A stretch of DNA of 64,000 nt from Allokutzneria sp. A3M-2-11 16 (GTDB lineage: Bacteria > Actinomycetota > Actinomycetes > Mycobacteriales > Pseudonocardiaceae), in NCBI RefSeq assembly GCF_024213555.1, contig NZ_JANAVO010000001.1:1302001-1366000 (forward strand), written 5' to 3'. The position numbers were made by a program, and so were the translations under genes. Positions 10,655 to 19,489 of the stretch are shown here, one piece after another. The notes under the pieces are model-generated. The model was not told the origin of the DNA. It saw only the letters and a program-made list of their open reading frames with translations, and searched no databases. Each line of letters begins with the position of its first letter. Position 1 is the first letter of the stretch.

Positions 10655-12015
10655 TTCAGCGTCACCTCCGCCCCTCGGAACATCGGTCCGAGCAGGATGC
10701 TGCCCCACCCTGGCACCTGCTGCGGCGCGCGACCCATCGACGGGGCCAGCAGAGCGGAGAGGTAGCGCTGCTCCGCCGGGGAGTTCGCCAGCCCCAGCTC
10801 CTGCCCCCGGGGCGCCGAGGTCGCGGAGGCCGGGATGACGTTGCCGTTCTCGTCGATCTCACCGGTGGGCAGCAGCCCGTCACTGGCGTTGCGCGGCGGC
10901 GTCGGCGGCTTCGACCCGTCCTTCACCGGCCCCTCCGGTGGGTACTGCGGGAACGGTTCCGGCCGCGGCTGGATGTCGTAGCAACGCGGTCCCCGCTTGT
11001 CGGCGTACTCCGGCTCGTCCTGGTTGGGCACGTACTTCCCGCGGTTGGCGGTGATCTCCAGGGTGATGTGCAGGCCGGGCTCGTCGGTGCCCTGGCCGAA
11101 CGCCTTGCTCAGCCGCGGCTGCAGCTCGGCGAGGCTCTTGAGCAGGCAGGGGTACTCCGGCGCGTACTTGCCGAGCAGCTCCAGCAACGGCCTGCTGGAC
11201 TTCGCGAGGCCGATGATGTTGTTGCGGTTGGCCGAGAGGAAGCCGCCGAGATCCGCCGACGCCGCGTCGACCGTGCTGTAGAGCGTCCGCAGGTTGGCGC
11301 GCTGTTCCACCAGGGTCTTGCTGGTGACCGTGAGATCGGCCAGCGCCTGCAACAGATCCGGCGCGGCCTTGTCGTAGACCGCGCTGACGTCGGCGAGCTT
11401 GCTGATGTCCGCCTTGAGATCCGGCAGCGCCGGGTTCAGCTGCCGCACCAGGTCGTTGAGCTCCACAAGGGACTCGCCGAGCGGTTTTCCCCTGCCCTGC
11501 AAGGCAGTCGACAGCGATCCGAGCGTGCTCGCGAGCTTCTGCGGCTGCACAGCCTGCAACACGGGCATGAGGTTGGACAGCACCCGCTCCAGCTCCACGG
11601 CCGAGCTCGACGTGTCCTGCGCGATCACGTCCCCGGCCGCGAGATGCTCGCCGTTCGGCCGCTGCGGCGGCACCAAAGCGACGTAGCGCTCGCCGAACAG
11701 CGTCTTCGGCAGCAGGCGCGCGGTGACGCCACGGGGAATGATGTCGACCTTGTCGCGGTGCAGAGCCAACTCCAGCTCCGCGCCGTCGCCCCGGCTCGTG
11801 ACCCGGCGAACCTCTCCGACGAGGACACCGTGCACCTTCACGTCGGACTCGGTGAGCAGCTGGTTGCCCGCCCGGTCCGTGCGCAGTGACACGACGACGT
11901 CCGAGCTGAACGCGTTGCGGTAGATCGCCACGGTCACGGTCAGGAACAGCGCGATGATCGCCAGCAGGGCCACTCCGAGCAGCCGCTGGCGCACCTTCGA
12001 CAGTGAGGCCCTCAT
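10651..12015 (-). CDS. mceA: Mce family protein MceA
   Basis: A 454-aa first Mce subunit. ATG 12015 forms an ATGA overlap with yrbEB. The frame stays open far upstream, but that part is a shadow of yrbEB. An N-terminal membrane anchor (LLGVALLAIIALFLTVTVA) is followed by the MCE domain (VVVSLRTDRAGNQLLTESDV, VKVHGVLVGEVRRV, LFGERYVALVPP). A long helical segment (~150-330) comes next. The C-terminal tail is proline- and asparagine-rich and ends GRAPQQVPGWGSIL. Tail length is greater than in the other subunits. Confidence 0.93.
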   Translation of the reverse strand: MRASLSKVRQRLLGVALLAIIALFLTVTVAIYRNAFSSDVVVSLRTDRAGNQLLTESDVKVHGVLVGEVRRVTSRGDGAELELALHRDKVDIIPRGVTARLLPKTLFGERYVALVPPQRPNGEHLAAGDVIAQDTSSSAVELERVLSNLMPVLQAVQPQKLASTLGSLSTALQGRGKPLGESLVELNDLVRQLNPALPDLKADISKLADVSAVYDKAAPDLLQALADLTVTSKTLVEQRANLRTLYSTVDAASADLGGFLSANRNNIIGLAKSSRPLLELLGKYAPEYPCLLKSLAELQPRLSKAFGQGTDEPGLHITLEITANRGKYVPNQDEPEYADKRGPRCYDIQPRPEPFPQYPPEGPVKDGSKPPTPPRNASDGLLPTGEIDENGNVIPASATSAPRGQELGLANSPAEQRYLSALLAPSMGRAPQQVPGWGSILLGPMFRGAEVTLK

Positions 12016-12848
12016 CCGACGATCCTCACCGTCGTGGTCGTACCCCAGATCGCCAGGCTGAGGAAGAAGTCCAGCAGCGCGGTGGTGACGATCGCCGTCC
12101 GCACCGCCCGGCCGACCGCGACGCCGACGCCCGCGGGGCCACCGGAGGCGCGGTAGCCGTAGTAGCAGTGGGTCATGATGATCACCACGCTGAAGACCAG
12201 GACCTTCAGGAACGACCACAGCACGTCTTCCGGTGGCAGGAAGAGGTTGAAGTAGTGGTCGTAGGTGCCCGCCGACTGGCCGTAGAAGTTCACCGTGACC
12301 GTCCGCGCGGCCACGTACGAGGTGAGCAGGCCGATCACGTAGAGCGGGATCACCGCGACGAAGCCCGCGATGATCCGCGTGGTGACCAGGTACGGCAGGC
12401 TCGGGATGCCCATGACCTCCAAGGCGTCGATCTCCTCGGAGATCCGCATCGCGCCGAGCTGCGCGGTGAACCCGGACCCGACCGTTGCCGACAGCGCCAG
12501 TCCCGCGACCAGCGGGGCGATCTCGCGGGTGTTGAAGTAGGCCGAGATGAACCCGGCGAAGGCCGAGGTGCCGATCTGGTTCAGCGCCGCGTAGCCCTGG
12601 AGCCCGACCACGGTCCCGGTGAACAGGGTCAGCCCGATCATCACGCCGATGGTGCCGCCGATGACCGCGAGCGCCCCGCTGCCGAAGCTCACCTCGGCCA
12701 GCAGCCGCAGCGTCTCCCTGGTGTAGCGGCGCAGCGCCCTCGGCACCCACGCCAGCGCGCGCAGGTAGAACCACATCTGGTCGCCGAGCTGGTCCAGCAT
12801 GGCCAGCGGCCGGTTGGCGGCCCGTTTCGCGCGGTCGGAGATGGTCAC
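12012..12848 (-). CDS. yrbEB: MlaE/YrbE-family ABC permease, YrbEB
   Basis: A 278-aa integral membrane permease of the MlaE/YrbE family with about five membrane segments. It carries the conserved EEIDALEVMGIPSLPYLVTT coupling segment and GYRASGGPAGVGVAVGRAVR near the end. GTG start is one base after the yrbEA stop. With YrbEA it forms the heterodimeric inner-membrane permease that receives lipid from the MCE tunnel and is driven by the MceG ATPase. Confidence 0.94.
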   Translation of the reverse strand: MTISDRAKRAANRPLAMLDQLGDQMWFYLRALAWVPRALRRYTRETLRLLAEVSFGSGALAVIGGTIGVMIGLTLFTGTVVGLQGYAALNQIGTSAFAGFISAYFNTREIAPLVAGLALSATVGSGFTAQLGAMRISEEIDALEVMGIPSLPYLVTTRIIAGFVAVIPLYVIGLLTSYVAARTVTVNFYGQSAGTYDHYFNLFLPPEDVLWSFLKVLVFSVVIIMTHCYYGYRASGGPAGVGVAVGRAVRTAIVTTALLDFFLSLAIWGTTTTVRIVG

Positions 12849-12849
12849 G

Positions 12850-13638
12850 TCACATCCCCTTCGCCGGAACGAGTTGCAGGTACAGCGTGGTCAGCACGAA
12901 GTTCACGAAGAACAGCAGCAGGAACGTGATCACCACGGCCTGGTTCACCGCGTCGCCGACGCCCTTGGGGCCGCCCTTCGGGTTGAGGCCGCGATGGGCC
13001 GCGACGATGCCCGCGATGAAGCCGAACACCACCGCCTTGATCTCGCTGATCCACAGGTCCGGCAGCTGGGCGAGCGCGGAGAAGCTCGCCAGGTAGGCGC
13101 CGGGCGTGCCGTCCTGCAAGATCACGTTGAAGAAGTAGCCGCCGAGCACGCCGACCACGCTGACCATGCCGTTGAGCAGCAACGCGATCAGCATCGCGGC
13201 CAGCACCCTCGGCACGACCAGGCGCTGGATCGGTGAGACGCCGAGGACCTCCATGGCGTCGATCTCGTCGCGGATCTTGCGCGAGCCCAGGTCCGCGCAG
13301 ATCGCCGACCCGCCAGCGCCCGCGATCAGCAGCGCGGTCACGATCGGGCTGGCCTGCTGGATCACCGCGAGCACGCTGGCCGCGCCGGTGAAGGACTGCG
13401 CGCCGAGCTGCTTGGTCAGCGACCCGAGCTGGAGCGCGATCACCGCGCCGAACGGGATGGCCACCAGCGCGGTCGGCAGGATCGTGACGCTGGCGATGAA
13501 CCAGCACTGCTGGATGAACTCGCGCACCTGGAACGGCCGCCTGAACACGGCCCTGGTGGTGTCCAGGCCCAGCGCGAACATCCGGCCGGTCTCCCGCAGC
13601 GCCCCGGCTCCGGGGAAGGACGGGTTCGCCTGGGTCAC
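12850..13638 (-). CDS. yrbEA: MlaE/YrbE-family ABC permease, YrbEA
   Basis: A 262-aa MlaE/YrbE permease. It shows the family's RDEIDAMEVLGVSPIQRLV coupling segment, the NPKGGPKGVGDAVNQAVV motif near the C-terminus and several hydrophobic helices, ending TTLYLQLVPAKGM. The GTG start overlaps the mceG stop by 4 bp (GTGA). It pairs with YrbEB in the Mce importer. Confidence 0.94.
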   Translation of the reverse strand: MTQANPSFPGAGALRETGRMFALGLDTTRAVFRRPFQVREFIQQCWFIASVTILPTALVAIPFGAVIALQLGSLTKQLGAQSFTGAASVLAVIQQASPIVTALLIAGAGGSAICADLGSRKIRDEIDAMEVLGVSPIQRLVVPRVLAAMLIALLLNGMVSVVGVLGGYFFNVILQDGTPGAYLASFSALAQLPDLWISEIKAVVFGFIAGIVAAHRGLNPKGGPKGVGDAVNQAVVITFLLLFFVNFVLTTLYLQLVPAKGM

Positions 13639-14777
13639 GTCCGCTCACCCCGCTCCCAGCCGATGTCCCGCGGCGCGTTGCGCGGGTACGGCGTCGGCCG
13701 CGAGTCGAACGAGGTCGGCAGCGCCATCGGCCGCGTCTGCTCCTGGGGCGCGGTCGTGGCGTAGAGGCCGAACCGCGCGCGCTCCTCGTCGGTCAGGCTG
13801 GCGATGATCGCCTCGCGCGCGACCGGCGGCAGCGTGTGCAGGACACCCATCACCCGCTGCTTCCTGCGGTCCGCGGCGCGGCGCACCGGCAACCCCGGCG
13901 ACGGCTGGATCTGCGGCACGATGCCGGTTCCCCCGCCGCCCTTCGGCCCGCCGAGCACGTCGGCCCCGCGGTTGGCCCGCAGCTCGGCGAGCTCGGCGGC
14001 GGCCTGCGCGGCGTCCTTCTCCTCGCTCATCCCGATCGGCCCCTGCCTGCGGCCGTTGAGGAACTGCTCGACGACGGGCTCCGTCGAGGTCAGCAGCACC
14101 TCGCGCGGCCCGAACATGACCAGCTCGCGGCGGAACAGCATGCCGATGTTGTCCGGCACGGTGCGCGCGGTGCCGATGTCGTGGGTGACGATCAGGAAGG
14201 TGGCGTCGATCTGCGCGTTCAGGTCGACGATCAGCTGGTTGAGGTAGGCAACGCGCACCGGGTCGAGGCCGGAGTCCGGCTCGTCGAACAGGATGATCTC
14301 CGGGTCCAGCACCAGGGCGCGGGCCAGGCCGGCGCGCTTGCGCATGCCGCCGGAGATCTCACCGGGCAGCTTCTTCTCGGCCCCGATGAGGCCGACCATC
14401 TCCATCTTCTCCAGCACGATCCGCCGGACCTCGGCCTCGGTCTTGCGGGTGTGCTCGCGCAGCGGGAAGGCGATGTTGTCGAAGAGGTCCATCGAGCCGA
14501 ACAGGGCGCCGTCCTGGAACAGCACGCCGAAGAGCTTGCGGGTCTCGTAGAGCTTGTGCTCGGAACAGCGGCAGATGTCGACGCCGTTGATCACGACCTT
14601 GCCGCGCTCGGGGCGGAGCAGGCCGACCAAGGACTTCAGGAACACCGACTTCCCGGTGCCCGACGGCCCCAGCAGAACGCTGATCTCCCCGGGCGGGAGG
14701 TTCAGCGTGACGTCCTGCCAGATGGTCTGTTTCCCGAAGGACTTGGACAGGCCCTCGACGACCACCTCGACGCCCAT
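13635..14777 (-). CDS. mceG: Mce system ABC transporter ATPase MceG (Mkl)
   Basis: A 380-aa ABC ATPase and first gene of the mce operon, with GGAGGT seven bases before its ATG. Walker A is GPSGTGKS (~37-44), the signature is ISGGMRKRAGLARAL, and Walker B is IILFDEPDSGLDP. A C-terminal extension of ~120 residues (RRAADRRKQRVMGVLHTLPP, LTDEERARFGLY) is typical of MceG. It powers lipid uptake by Mce complexes. In M. tuberculosis mkl/mceG likewise lies between rplL and rpoB, which agrees with this placement; here the complete mce operon is attached to it. Confidence 0.95.
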   Translation of the reverse strand: MGVEVVVEGLSKSFGKQTIWQDVTLNLPPGEISVLLGPSGTGKSVFLKSLVGLLRPERGKVVINGVDICRCSEHKLYETRKLFGVLFQDGALFGSMDLFDNIAFPLREHTRKTEAEVRRIVLEKMEMVGLIGAEKKLPGEISGGMRKRAGLARALVLDPEIILFDEPDSGLDPVRVAYLNQLIVDLNAQIDATFLIVTHDIGTARTVPDNIGMLFRRELVMFGPREVLLTSTEPVVEQFLNGRRQGPIGMSEEKDAAQAAAELAELRANRGADVLGGPKGGGGTGIVPQIQPSPGLPVRRAADRRKQRVMGVLHTLPPVAREAIIASLTDEERARFGLYATTAPQEQTRPMALPTSFDSRPTPYPRNAPRDIGWERGERT

Positions 14778-14929
14778 CGCACCTCCTGCTCGCCACCGCC
14801 GCCCCGGTGAGGGGAGACATGAAAGCAGACGCCGAGGCGATCGGCGTCACACTCGAACAACGAGCCTGTACGGCGGAAGTTACTGCCCAGTTCGCCAGGT
14901 GGTCACGGCTGGATAACGGGCCGGGCATG

Positions 14930-14969
14930 ACAGTGGGGCAGGTCCTGCGAACAGGACCTGCCCCACTGT
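14930..14969 (-). terminator. 18-bp perfect hairpin between rplL and mceG
   Basis: An 18-bp perfect inverted repeat (14930-14947 and 14952-14969) with a CGAA loop lies 34 bp after the rplL stop and about 150 bp before mceG. There is no T-tract on the minus-strand side, as is common for actinobacterial terminators. It probably ends the rplJL transcript and insulates the mce operon. The CGAA loop is GNRA-like on neither strand. Confidence 0.8.
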
Positions 14970-15002
14970 GTCAGTTCTCATCCGCGGCTCACGCCGCGAA
15001 GA

Positions 15003-15386
15003 TCACTTGATGGAGACGGCGGCGCCGGCGGCGACCAGCTTCTCCTTGGCGGCCTCGGCGGCCTCCTTGTTGACGCCCTCGAGGATGGCCTTCGGCGCGC
15101 CCTCGACCAGCTCCTTGGCCTCCTTGAGGCCCAGGCCGGTGACGACCTCGCGGACGACCTTGATGACCTGGATCTTCTTGTCGCCCGCGGAGTCGAGGAC
15201 GACGTTGAACTCGGTCTGCTCCTCGGCGGCCTCGGCGACGGCGCCGGGGGCGGCGGCGGCAACGGCGACCGGCGCGGCGGCGGTGACCTCGAACTTGTCC
15301 TCGAACGCCTTCACGAACTCGGAGAGCTCGAGCAGGGTCATCTCACCGAAAACGTCCAACAGCTCGTCGGTGCTGAGCTTCGCCAT
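15003..15386 (-). CDS. rplL: 50S ribosomal protein L7/L12
   Basis: A 127-aa protein matching L7/L12 throughout. The N-terminal dimerisation domain ([31 protein letters not shown]) leads to an Ala-rich hinge, then the C-terminal factor-binding domain ([40 protein letters not shown]). It forms the ribosomal stalk with L10. It lies 69 bp downstream of rplJ and is followed by a strong hairpin rather than by rpoB. Confidence 0.98.
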   Translation of the reverse strand: MAKLSTDELLDVFGEMTLLELSEFVKAFEDKFEVTAAAPVAVAAAAPGAVAEAAEEQTEFNVVLDSAGDKKIQVIKVVREVVTGLGLKEAKELVEGAPKAILEGVNKEAAEAAKEKLVAAGAAVSIK

Positions 15387-15455
15387 GGTGGCGGTTTCCT
15401 TTCCTTACGTGCGCCGTTGGTGTTGCTACGCGCGGGCGCGGAATGTGGGGGTAGG

Positions 15456-16001
15456 TCAGCTCTCGTCCGCAGGCGCGGCGTCGCCGGCGGCGGCGCGCTT
15501 GTCCTGCAGGGCGGCTGCCAGGCGGGCCACCTGCGAGGCCGGGGCGGCGAACAGCCCGGCGGCCTTGGTGAGGTTGCCCTTCATCGCGCCCGCCAGCTTG
15601 GCGAGCAGGACCTCACGGGAGTCGAGGTCCGCGATCTGGTTGACCTCGTCGACGGACAAGGGACGGCCATCCATGTAGCCGCCCTTGATGACAAGGGCCT
15701 TGTTGTCCTTCGCGAAGGTACGAAGCGCCTTCGCGGCGTCCACCGGCTCACCCTTGACGAAGGCGATCGCGGTGGGGCCGACCAGAAGGTCCTCGAGCCC
15801 GTCGAAGCCCGCCTCCGAGGCGGCGCGCTTGACGAGGGTGTTCTTCGCGACGGTGTACGCCACGCCGTCGCCGAGGGCGCGCCGCAGCTCGGTGAGCTGC
15901 GCCATGGAAAGCCCTCGGTACTCGGTGACGACCGCAGCCGAGCTGCCACGGAACCTGTCCGCGATCTCGGCGACGGCCTCAACCTTTCCAGGCTTCGCCA
16001 T
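15456..16001 (-). CDS. rplJ: 50S ribosomal protein L10
   Basis: A 181-aa protein starting at ATG 16001 ([17 protein letters not shown]) with GGAGG seven bases upstream. The in-frame extension to 16130 runs through the leader and is rejected. It carries the L10 core ([20 protein letters not shown]) and the C-terminal helix that holds L7/L12 dimers ([20 protein letters not shown]). It is the stalk base protein, co-transcribed with rplL, and probably autoregulated by L10 binding its leader. Confidence 0.98.
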   Translation of the reverse strand: MAKPGKVEAVAEIADRFRGSSAAVVTEYRGLSMAQLTELRRALGDGVAYTVAKNTLVKRAASEAGFDGLEDLLVGPTAIAFVKGEPVDAAKALRTFAKDNKALVIKGGYMDGRPLSVDEVNQIADLDSREVLLAKLAGAMKGNLTKAAGLFAAPASQVARLAAALQDKRAAAGDAAPADES

Positions 16002-16349
16002 GGTCGCCTCCTCTCTGCTTCTTCGTCTCAATCCACAGCGAAGAGCGCGGACCGGGGGGTCCACGCCGGAGCAGGCTGGGAGAAACGAAGAAGCCCCGGC
16101 GCAAGGGCACGGGGCTAGCAGATCCGACACGCGCGAGCGCGTCGCAAATCGCCTCGTCCTCCTGCGCGGGCGCCCTCCCGGGCCTTAGTCCTCACCCGCC
16201 CGGGGGCAGGAAAGAAAACCAGCGGTCTTCGGTGGAACACGGCAAGCCTACGTCAAGCCCCCGCACGCACCCAAATCGGGGTCTCCCGCCCCGTCGGCTA
16301 CCGGCAGGTGCCCCGCTGCGGGCACGATGGACGGCAACAGGAGGTGACC
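16002..16349 (-). promoter_or_regulatory. rplJ leader (L10-leader-type candidate) and divergent intergenic region
   Basis: This 348-bp gene-free stretch lies between rplJ (minus) and the divergent membrane-protein gene (plus). On the minus strand a hairpin at 16093-16115 (GCCCCG arms) is followed directly by a T-rich run (TTCTTCGTTTCT). That is the layout expected of the terminator-like element in ribosomal L10 leaders. I infer an L10-binding leader; the covariance model was not run. Confidence 0.55.
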
Positions 16350-16913
16350 GTGTCGCAACCGAGCCAGAAGCCCTTCGAGATCAACGCGAAGGTCAAGACC
16401 ACCGCGATCAAGGCGGGCAAGTACGTAGGGCTCAAACTGCTCAAGTGGGGCGCCCTGCTGCTCGTGCTGGCCATCGCCTGGTGGTACTTCTTCGGCAGCA
16501 GCGGCGGCAACAGCGGGAGCGGGACCAAGTCGAACACCCCGGTCCTTCAAGACTCGCCCTCAGGCACAGTCCGAGCCGTGTACAACTACGCCTCCGCGGG
16601 GGTCAGTGACAAGGCCTGCATGTTCTTCAGCGTGGAGGGCGCCGAGCAGTTCGCGAGGAACATGAACGCCGTCAACTGCCTGCAAGCGATGGATGACGTG
16701 ACCAAGCAGGTGCAAGACCCCATCTCGTACTCCGGCCCGACGATTCCCAAGCAAGCGGTGCTCACCAGCGGATCGAAGTCCGAGATCAGTTCATGCGCCA
16801 TGGCGATCGCCGGCGGCCCGAAACTGGGCGCGTTCCTCATGCAGCGGCAGCCCGACGGGGGCTGGCAGATCACCGGGCACGAGTCCGAACCCGCGGACTG
16901 CATCACCGGCTGA
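16350..16913 (+). CDS. Single-pass membrane protein of unknown function
   Basis: A 187-aa protein. GTG 16350 is chosen for the GGAGGTGACC just before it; a longer in-frame start at 16308 lacks such a site. It has a short cytoplasmic N-terminus, one membrane helix (LLKWGALLLVLAIAWWYFF), a Gly/Ser linker, then an extracytoplasmic NTF2-like domain of ~120 aa. That domain begins TVRAVYNYASAGVSDKACMF, ends DGGWQITGHESEPADCITG and has four cysteines. The pattern resembles lumazine-binding/NTF2-like lipoprotein-type domains found across actinobacteria. Function unknown. Confidence 0.8.
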   Translation: MSQPSQKPFEINAKVKTTAIKAGKYVGLKLLKWGALLLVLAIAWWYFFGSSGGNSGSGTKSNTPVLQDSPSGTVRAVYNYASAGVSDKACMFFSVEGAEQFARNMNAVNCLQAMDDVTKQVQDPISYSGPTIPKQAVLTSGSKSEISSCAMAIAGGPKLGAFLMQRQPDGGWQITGHESEPADCITG

Positions 16914-16945
16914 TCCCGTCCCGGCTGGATCAAGCGCGGACAGCG

Positions 16946-16981
16946 AAAAGGCGGTCACCCCCGAGGGGATGACCGCCTTTT
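16946..16981. terminator. Bidirectional terminator
   Basis: The arms AAAAGGCGGTCA-CCCC and GGGG-A-TGACCGCCTTTT form a 16-bp stem with one bulge and a CGA loop. A/T tails flank it on both sides. It sits between the convergent 187-aa membrane-protein gene and rplA and should serve both. Confidence 0.88.
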
Positions 16982-17000
16982 CGGCGTCAGTGCGCGACTG

Positions 17001-17717
17001 TCAGGCGGACGCCTCGTCCGAGAGCAGCGAGCGGGTGCGGTTCGGGTCGACCGGGATGCCGGGGCCCGTGGTGGTGCTGACGGTGACCTTCTTGATGTAG
17101 CGGCCCTTGGCGGCGGACGGCTTGGCCCGCAGGATCTCGTCGAGGGCGGCGGCGTAGTTCTCCACCAGCTTCTCGGTGTCGAACGAGGACTTGCCGATCA
17201 CCAGGTGCAGGTTGGCCTGCTTGTCGACGCGGAAGTTGATCTTTCCGCCCTTGATCTCGTTGACGGCCTTGGTCACGTCCGGGGTGACGGTGCCGGTCTT
17301 CGGGTTCGGCATCAGGCCGCGCGGGCCGAGCACGCGGGCGATGCGGCCGACCTTGGCCATCTGGTCCGGGGTGGCGATGGCGGCGTCGAAGTCCAGCCAG
17401 CCGCCCTGGATGCGGGCGATCAGCTCGTCCGACCCGACGGCGTCGGCACCGGCGGCCTCGGCCTCGGCGGCCTTGTCGCCGACCGCGAAGACGATGACGC
17501 GGGCGGTCTTGCCGGTGCCGTGCGGCAGGTTCACGGTGCCGCGGACCATCTGGTCGGCCTTGCGCGGGTCGACACCGAGGCGCATGGCGACCTCGACGGT
17601 GGCGTCCTGCTTGGTGGAGGAGGTCTCCTTGGCCAGGGAGACGGCCTGCAGCGGCGAGTACAGCCGTTCCCGGTCGATCTTCGCCGACGCCTCGCGGTAA
17701 GCCTTGCTGCGCTTCAT
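17001..17717 (-). CDS. rplA: 50S ribosomal protein L1
   Basis: A 238-aa protein with clear L1 signatures ([49 protein letters not shown]). ATG follows GAGGACAGAAC. L1 forms the mobile stalk at the ribosomal E site. Its normal upstream neighbour rplK is missing: nusG ends 86 bp upstream and only a short hairpin-containing spacer lies between. Confidence 0.98.
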   Translation of the reverse strand: MKRSKAYREASAKIDRERLYSPLQAVSLAKETSSTKQDATVEVAMRLGVDPRKADQMVRGTVNLPHGTGKTARVIVFAVGDKAAEAEAAGADAVGSDELIARIQGGWLDFDAAIATPDQMAKVGRIARVLGPRGLMPNPKTGTVTPDVTKAVNEIKGGKINFRVDKQANLHLVIGKSSFDTEKLVENYAAALDEILRAKPSAAKGRYIKKVTVSTTTGPGIPVDPNRTRSLLSDEASA

Positions 17718-17743
17718 GTTCTGTCCTCAGTTCTGGATCAGTA

Positions 17744-17771
17744 GTGGTACGAGCCGCGCTGGCTCTCCCAC
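17744..17771 (-). promoter_or_regulatory. Hairpin before rplA (L11/L1-leader-like candidate)
   Basis: On the minus strand the spacer folds as a 4-bp outer stem (GTGG/CCAC) enclosing a GAGCC/GGCTC inner stem. It lies 26 bp before the rplA start. It may be the operon leader on which L1 acts. If rplK was lost by deletion, this element could be the joined remnant of rplK and rplA leaders. No covariance search was made. Confidence 0.4.
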
Positions 17772-17787
17772 GCTTGCGGTGTTGCCG

Positions 17788-17803
17788 CCCGGGAAACCCC
17801 GGG
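17788..17803 (-). terminator. Short GC hairpin at the nusG stop
   Basis: A CCCGGG-AAAC-CCCGGG inverted repeat abuts the nusG stop codon. The stem is only six base pairs and no T-run follows, so it may be a weak terminator or an RNA-stability element rather than a full stop before rplA. Confidence 0.4.
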
Positions 17804-18598
17804 TCAGATCTTGGAGACCTGGGTGAAGGAGAGCTCGACCGGGGTCTCCCGGCCGAAGATCGACACCAGGACTTTGAGCTTCTGCGCGTCCGGGCTGACC
17901 TCGCTGATGGTGGCGGGCAGCGTCGCGAACGGGCCGTCCATGACGGTGACGGACTCGCCGACCTCGAAGTCCACCTCGATGGTGGGCTTGGCCACGCTGG
18001 CGGCGGCCTTCTTGCCCGGCTCCGCGGCGGCCTTGTCCTTCTCCACCTGCGGGGCGAGGAACTTGAAGACCTCGTCCAGGGTCAGCGGAGAGGGCTTGGA
18101 GGTGGCGCCCACGAACCCGGTGACACCCGGGGTGTTGCGCACCGCGCTCCACGAGGCGTCGTTGAGTTCCATCCGGACCAGGATGTAGCCGGGCAGCACC
18201 TTGCGCTGCACCTGCTTGCGCTGGCCGTTCTTGATCTCGGTGACCTCCTCGGTCGGCACCTCGACCTGGAAGATGAAGTCCTCCATGTCGAGGGTCCCGA
18301 TCCGGGTCTCGAGGTTCGCCTTGACCTTGTTCTCGTAGCCGGCGTAGGAGTGCACGACGTACCAGTCGCCGGGCGCGTGCCGCAGGGCCTCGCGCAGCTC
18401 GGCGACGGGGTCCGCGATGGGCTCGTCGATGTCGGCTGCCGAATCGTCGGTGTCCGCGGTGTCCGTGTCGCCGACGGAGTCGCCCTCGGAGTCGTCGCCA
18501 ACCGGTTCGACGTGCTCGGAGTCACCGTCGCTGCTCGCGGCGTGCACCTGCTCGTCGGACAGGTCGGCCAGCTCCTGGCCGCCGTCGGTGGAGGTCAC
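17804..18598 (-). CDS. nusG: Transcription termination/antitermination protein NusG
   Basis: A 264-aa NusG with a long acidic N-terminal extension (~75 aa, rich in Asp/Glu/Ser) typical of actinobacteria. The NGN domain follows ([44 protein letters not shown]). The C-terminal KOW domain holds [20 protein letters not shown] and ends [14 protein letters not shown]. It binds RNA polymerase and couples elongation to Rho or ribosomes. It lies downstream of secE after a 197-bp spacer and directly upstream of rplA. Confidence 0.98.
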   Translation of the reverse strand: MTSTDGGQELADLSDEQVHAASSDGDSEHVEPVGDDSEGDSVGDTDTADTDDSAADIDEPIADPVAELREALRHAPGDWYVVHSYAGYENKVKANLETRIGTLDMEDFIFQVEVPTEEVTEIKNGQRKQVQRKVLPGYILVRMELNDASWSAVRNTPGVTGFVGATSKPSPLTLDEVFKFLAPQVEKDKAAAEPGKKAAASVAKPTIEVDFEVGESVTVMDGPFATLPATISEVSPDAQKLKVLVSIFGRETPVELSFTQVSKI

Positions 18599-18795
18599 AG
18601 TCGGTCTCGCTTCCTCTCGTACGTCGCGGGTCCGACCGAAGGGGGTCCGACCGGCCGGCCCGGGTTCCGGGCCGGGGCGACGACATGGTCTCGTACACGC
18701 CTCGCCCGCACTGGGTTACCTGTGCAGGTTCCCCGCAGTCCCCGCGGTGCGCCACCTGAGCGCGCCGCGCGTCCGGCGACCGGAAGAAACCGGCC

Positions 18796-19188
18796 CTAGC
18801 CGAACAGCCAGAGCACGCCCTGGGCGAGGGCCACGTCCAAGCCCGCGACCAGCCCCACCATGAAGGCGACGAAGACCAGCACCACGGCGGTGTAGGTCAC
18901 CAGCTGCTTGCGGGTCGGCCAGATGACCTTGCGGAGTTCTGCGACGACCTCGCGGAGGAACCGGCCGAAGCGCTTGAAGGGGTTGCCGCCCTTCTTCTGC
19001 TCCTGGCGGTCGCGGGAGGGAGTCGGCTTGCCCTTGGCATCGCCGGTGGAGCTGCCCTCGGCCCGCTTGGCCGCACGACGCGAGGCCGGACGCGCGGAAC
19101 CGCGGCGCTCACGCCGCGCCGCAGCGGTAACCGGACGGGAAGTGTCGTCAGACCCTTCCGACCGTTCCTGCTCGCTGCGCTCACTCAC
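18796..19188 (-). CDS. secE: Preprotein translocase subunit SecE
   Basis: A 130-aa SecE. GTG 19188 is preceded by GAGGAG; any earlier in-frame start would run into tRNA-Trp and is rejected. A basic, low-complexity N-terminal extension (~75 aa) precedes the conserved amphipathic helix (RFLREVVAELRKVIWPTRKQ) and one membrane helix (TYTAVVLVFVAFMVGLVAGL). It clamps SecY in the SecYEG channel. Confidence 0.97.
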   Translation of the reverse strand: MSERSEQERSEGSDDTSRPVTAAARRERRGSARPASRRAAKRAEGSSTGDAKGKPTPSRDRQEQKKGGNPFKRFGRFLREVVAELRKVIWPTRKQLVTYTAVVLVFVAFMVGLVAGLDVALAQGVLWLFG

Positions 19189-19224
19189 GCGAACTCCTCG
19201 CTTTGCTGACCGACTGCGTCGACG

Positions 19225-19297
<73 letters not shown>

Positions 19298-19489
19298 TCG
19301 CGGTCGCCCGGAAGATCTCGACCACGTTGGCGAAGCGTACTGCACCGTCCCGCGTGGTTCGCGAGCAGGTGTCGAGAACGCTTCAACGCGTCGAGTCTAG
19401 GACACACGGGGCCCGGGACTCCAACCGGTTGCCCTCCCATGAGGTGGGCGGCGTGAAATCCGCTCACCGAGGCGTGCCACGATTCCCCC

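Noticed and set aside
10651-12774. A 707-aa minus-strand frame suggesting a permease-Mce fusion
   Set aside because: The first ~250 residues are yrbEB read in the wrong frame; the real mceA starts at 12015 with a 4-bp overlap.
17718-17803. A broken rplK in the nusG-rplA spacer
   Set aside because: No L11 motif can be read in any frame; the spacer is too short and holds only hairpins.
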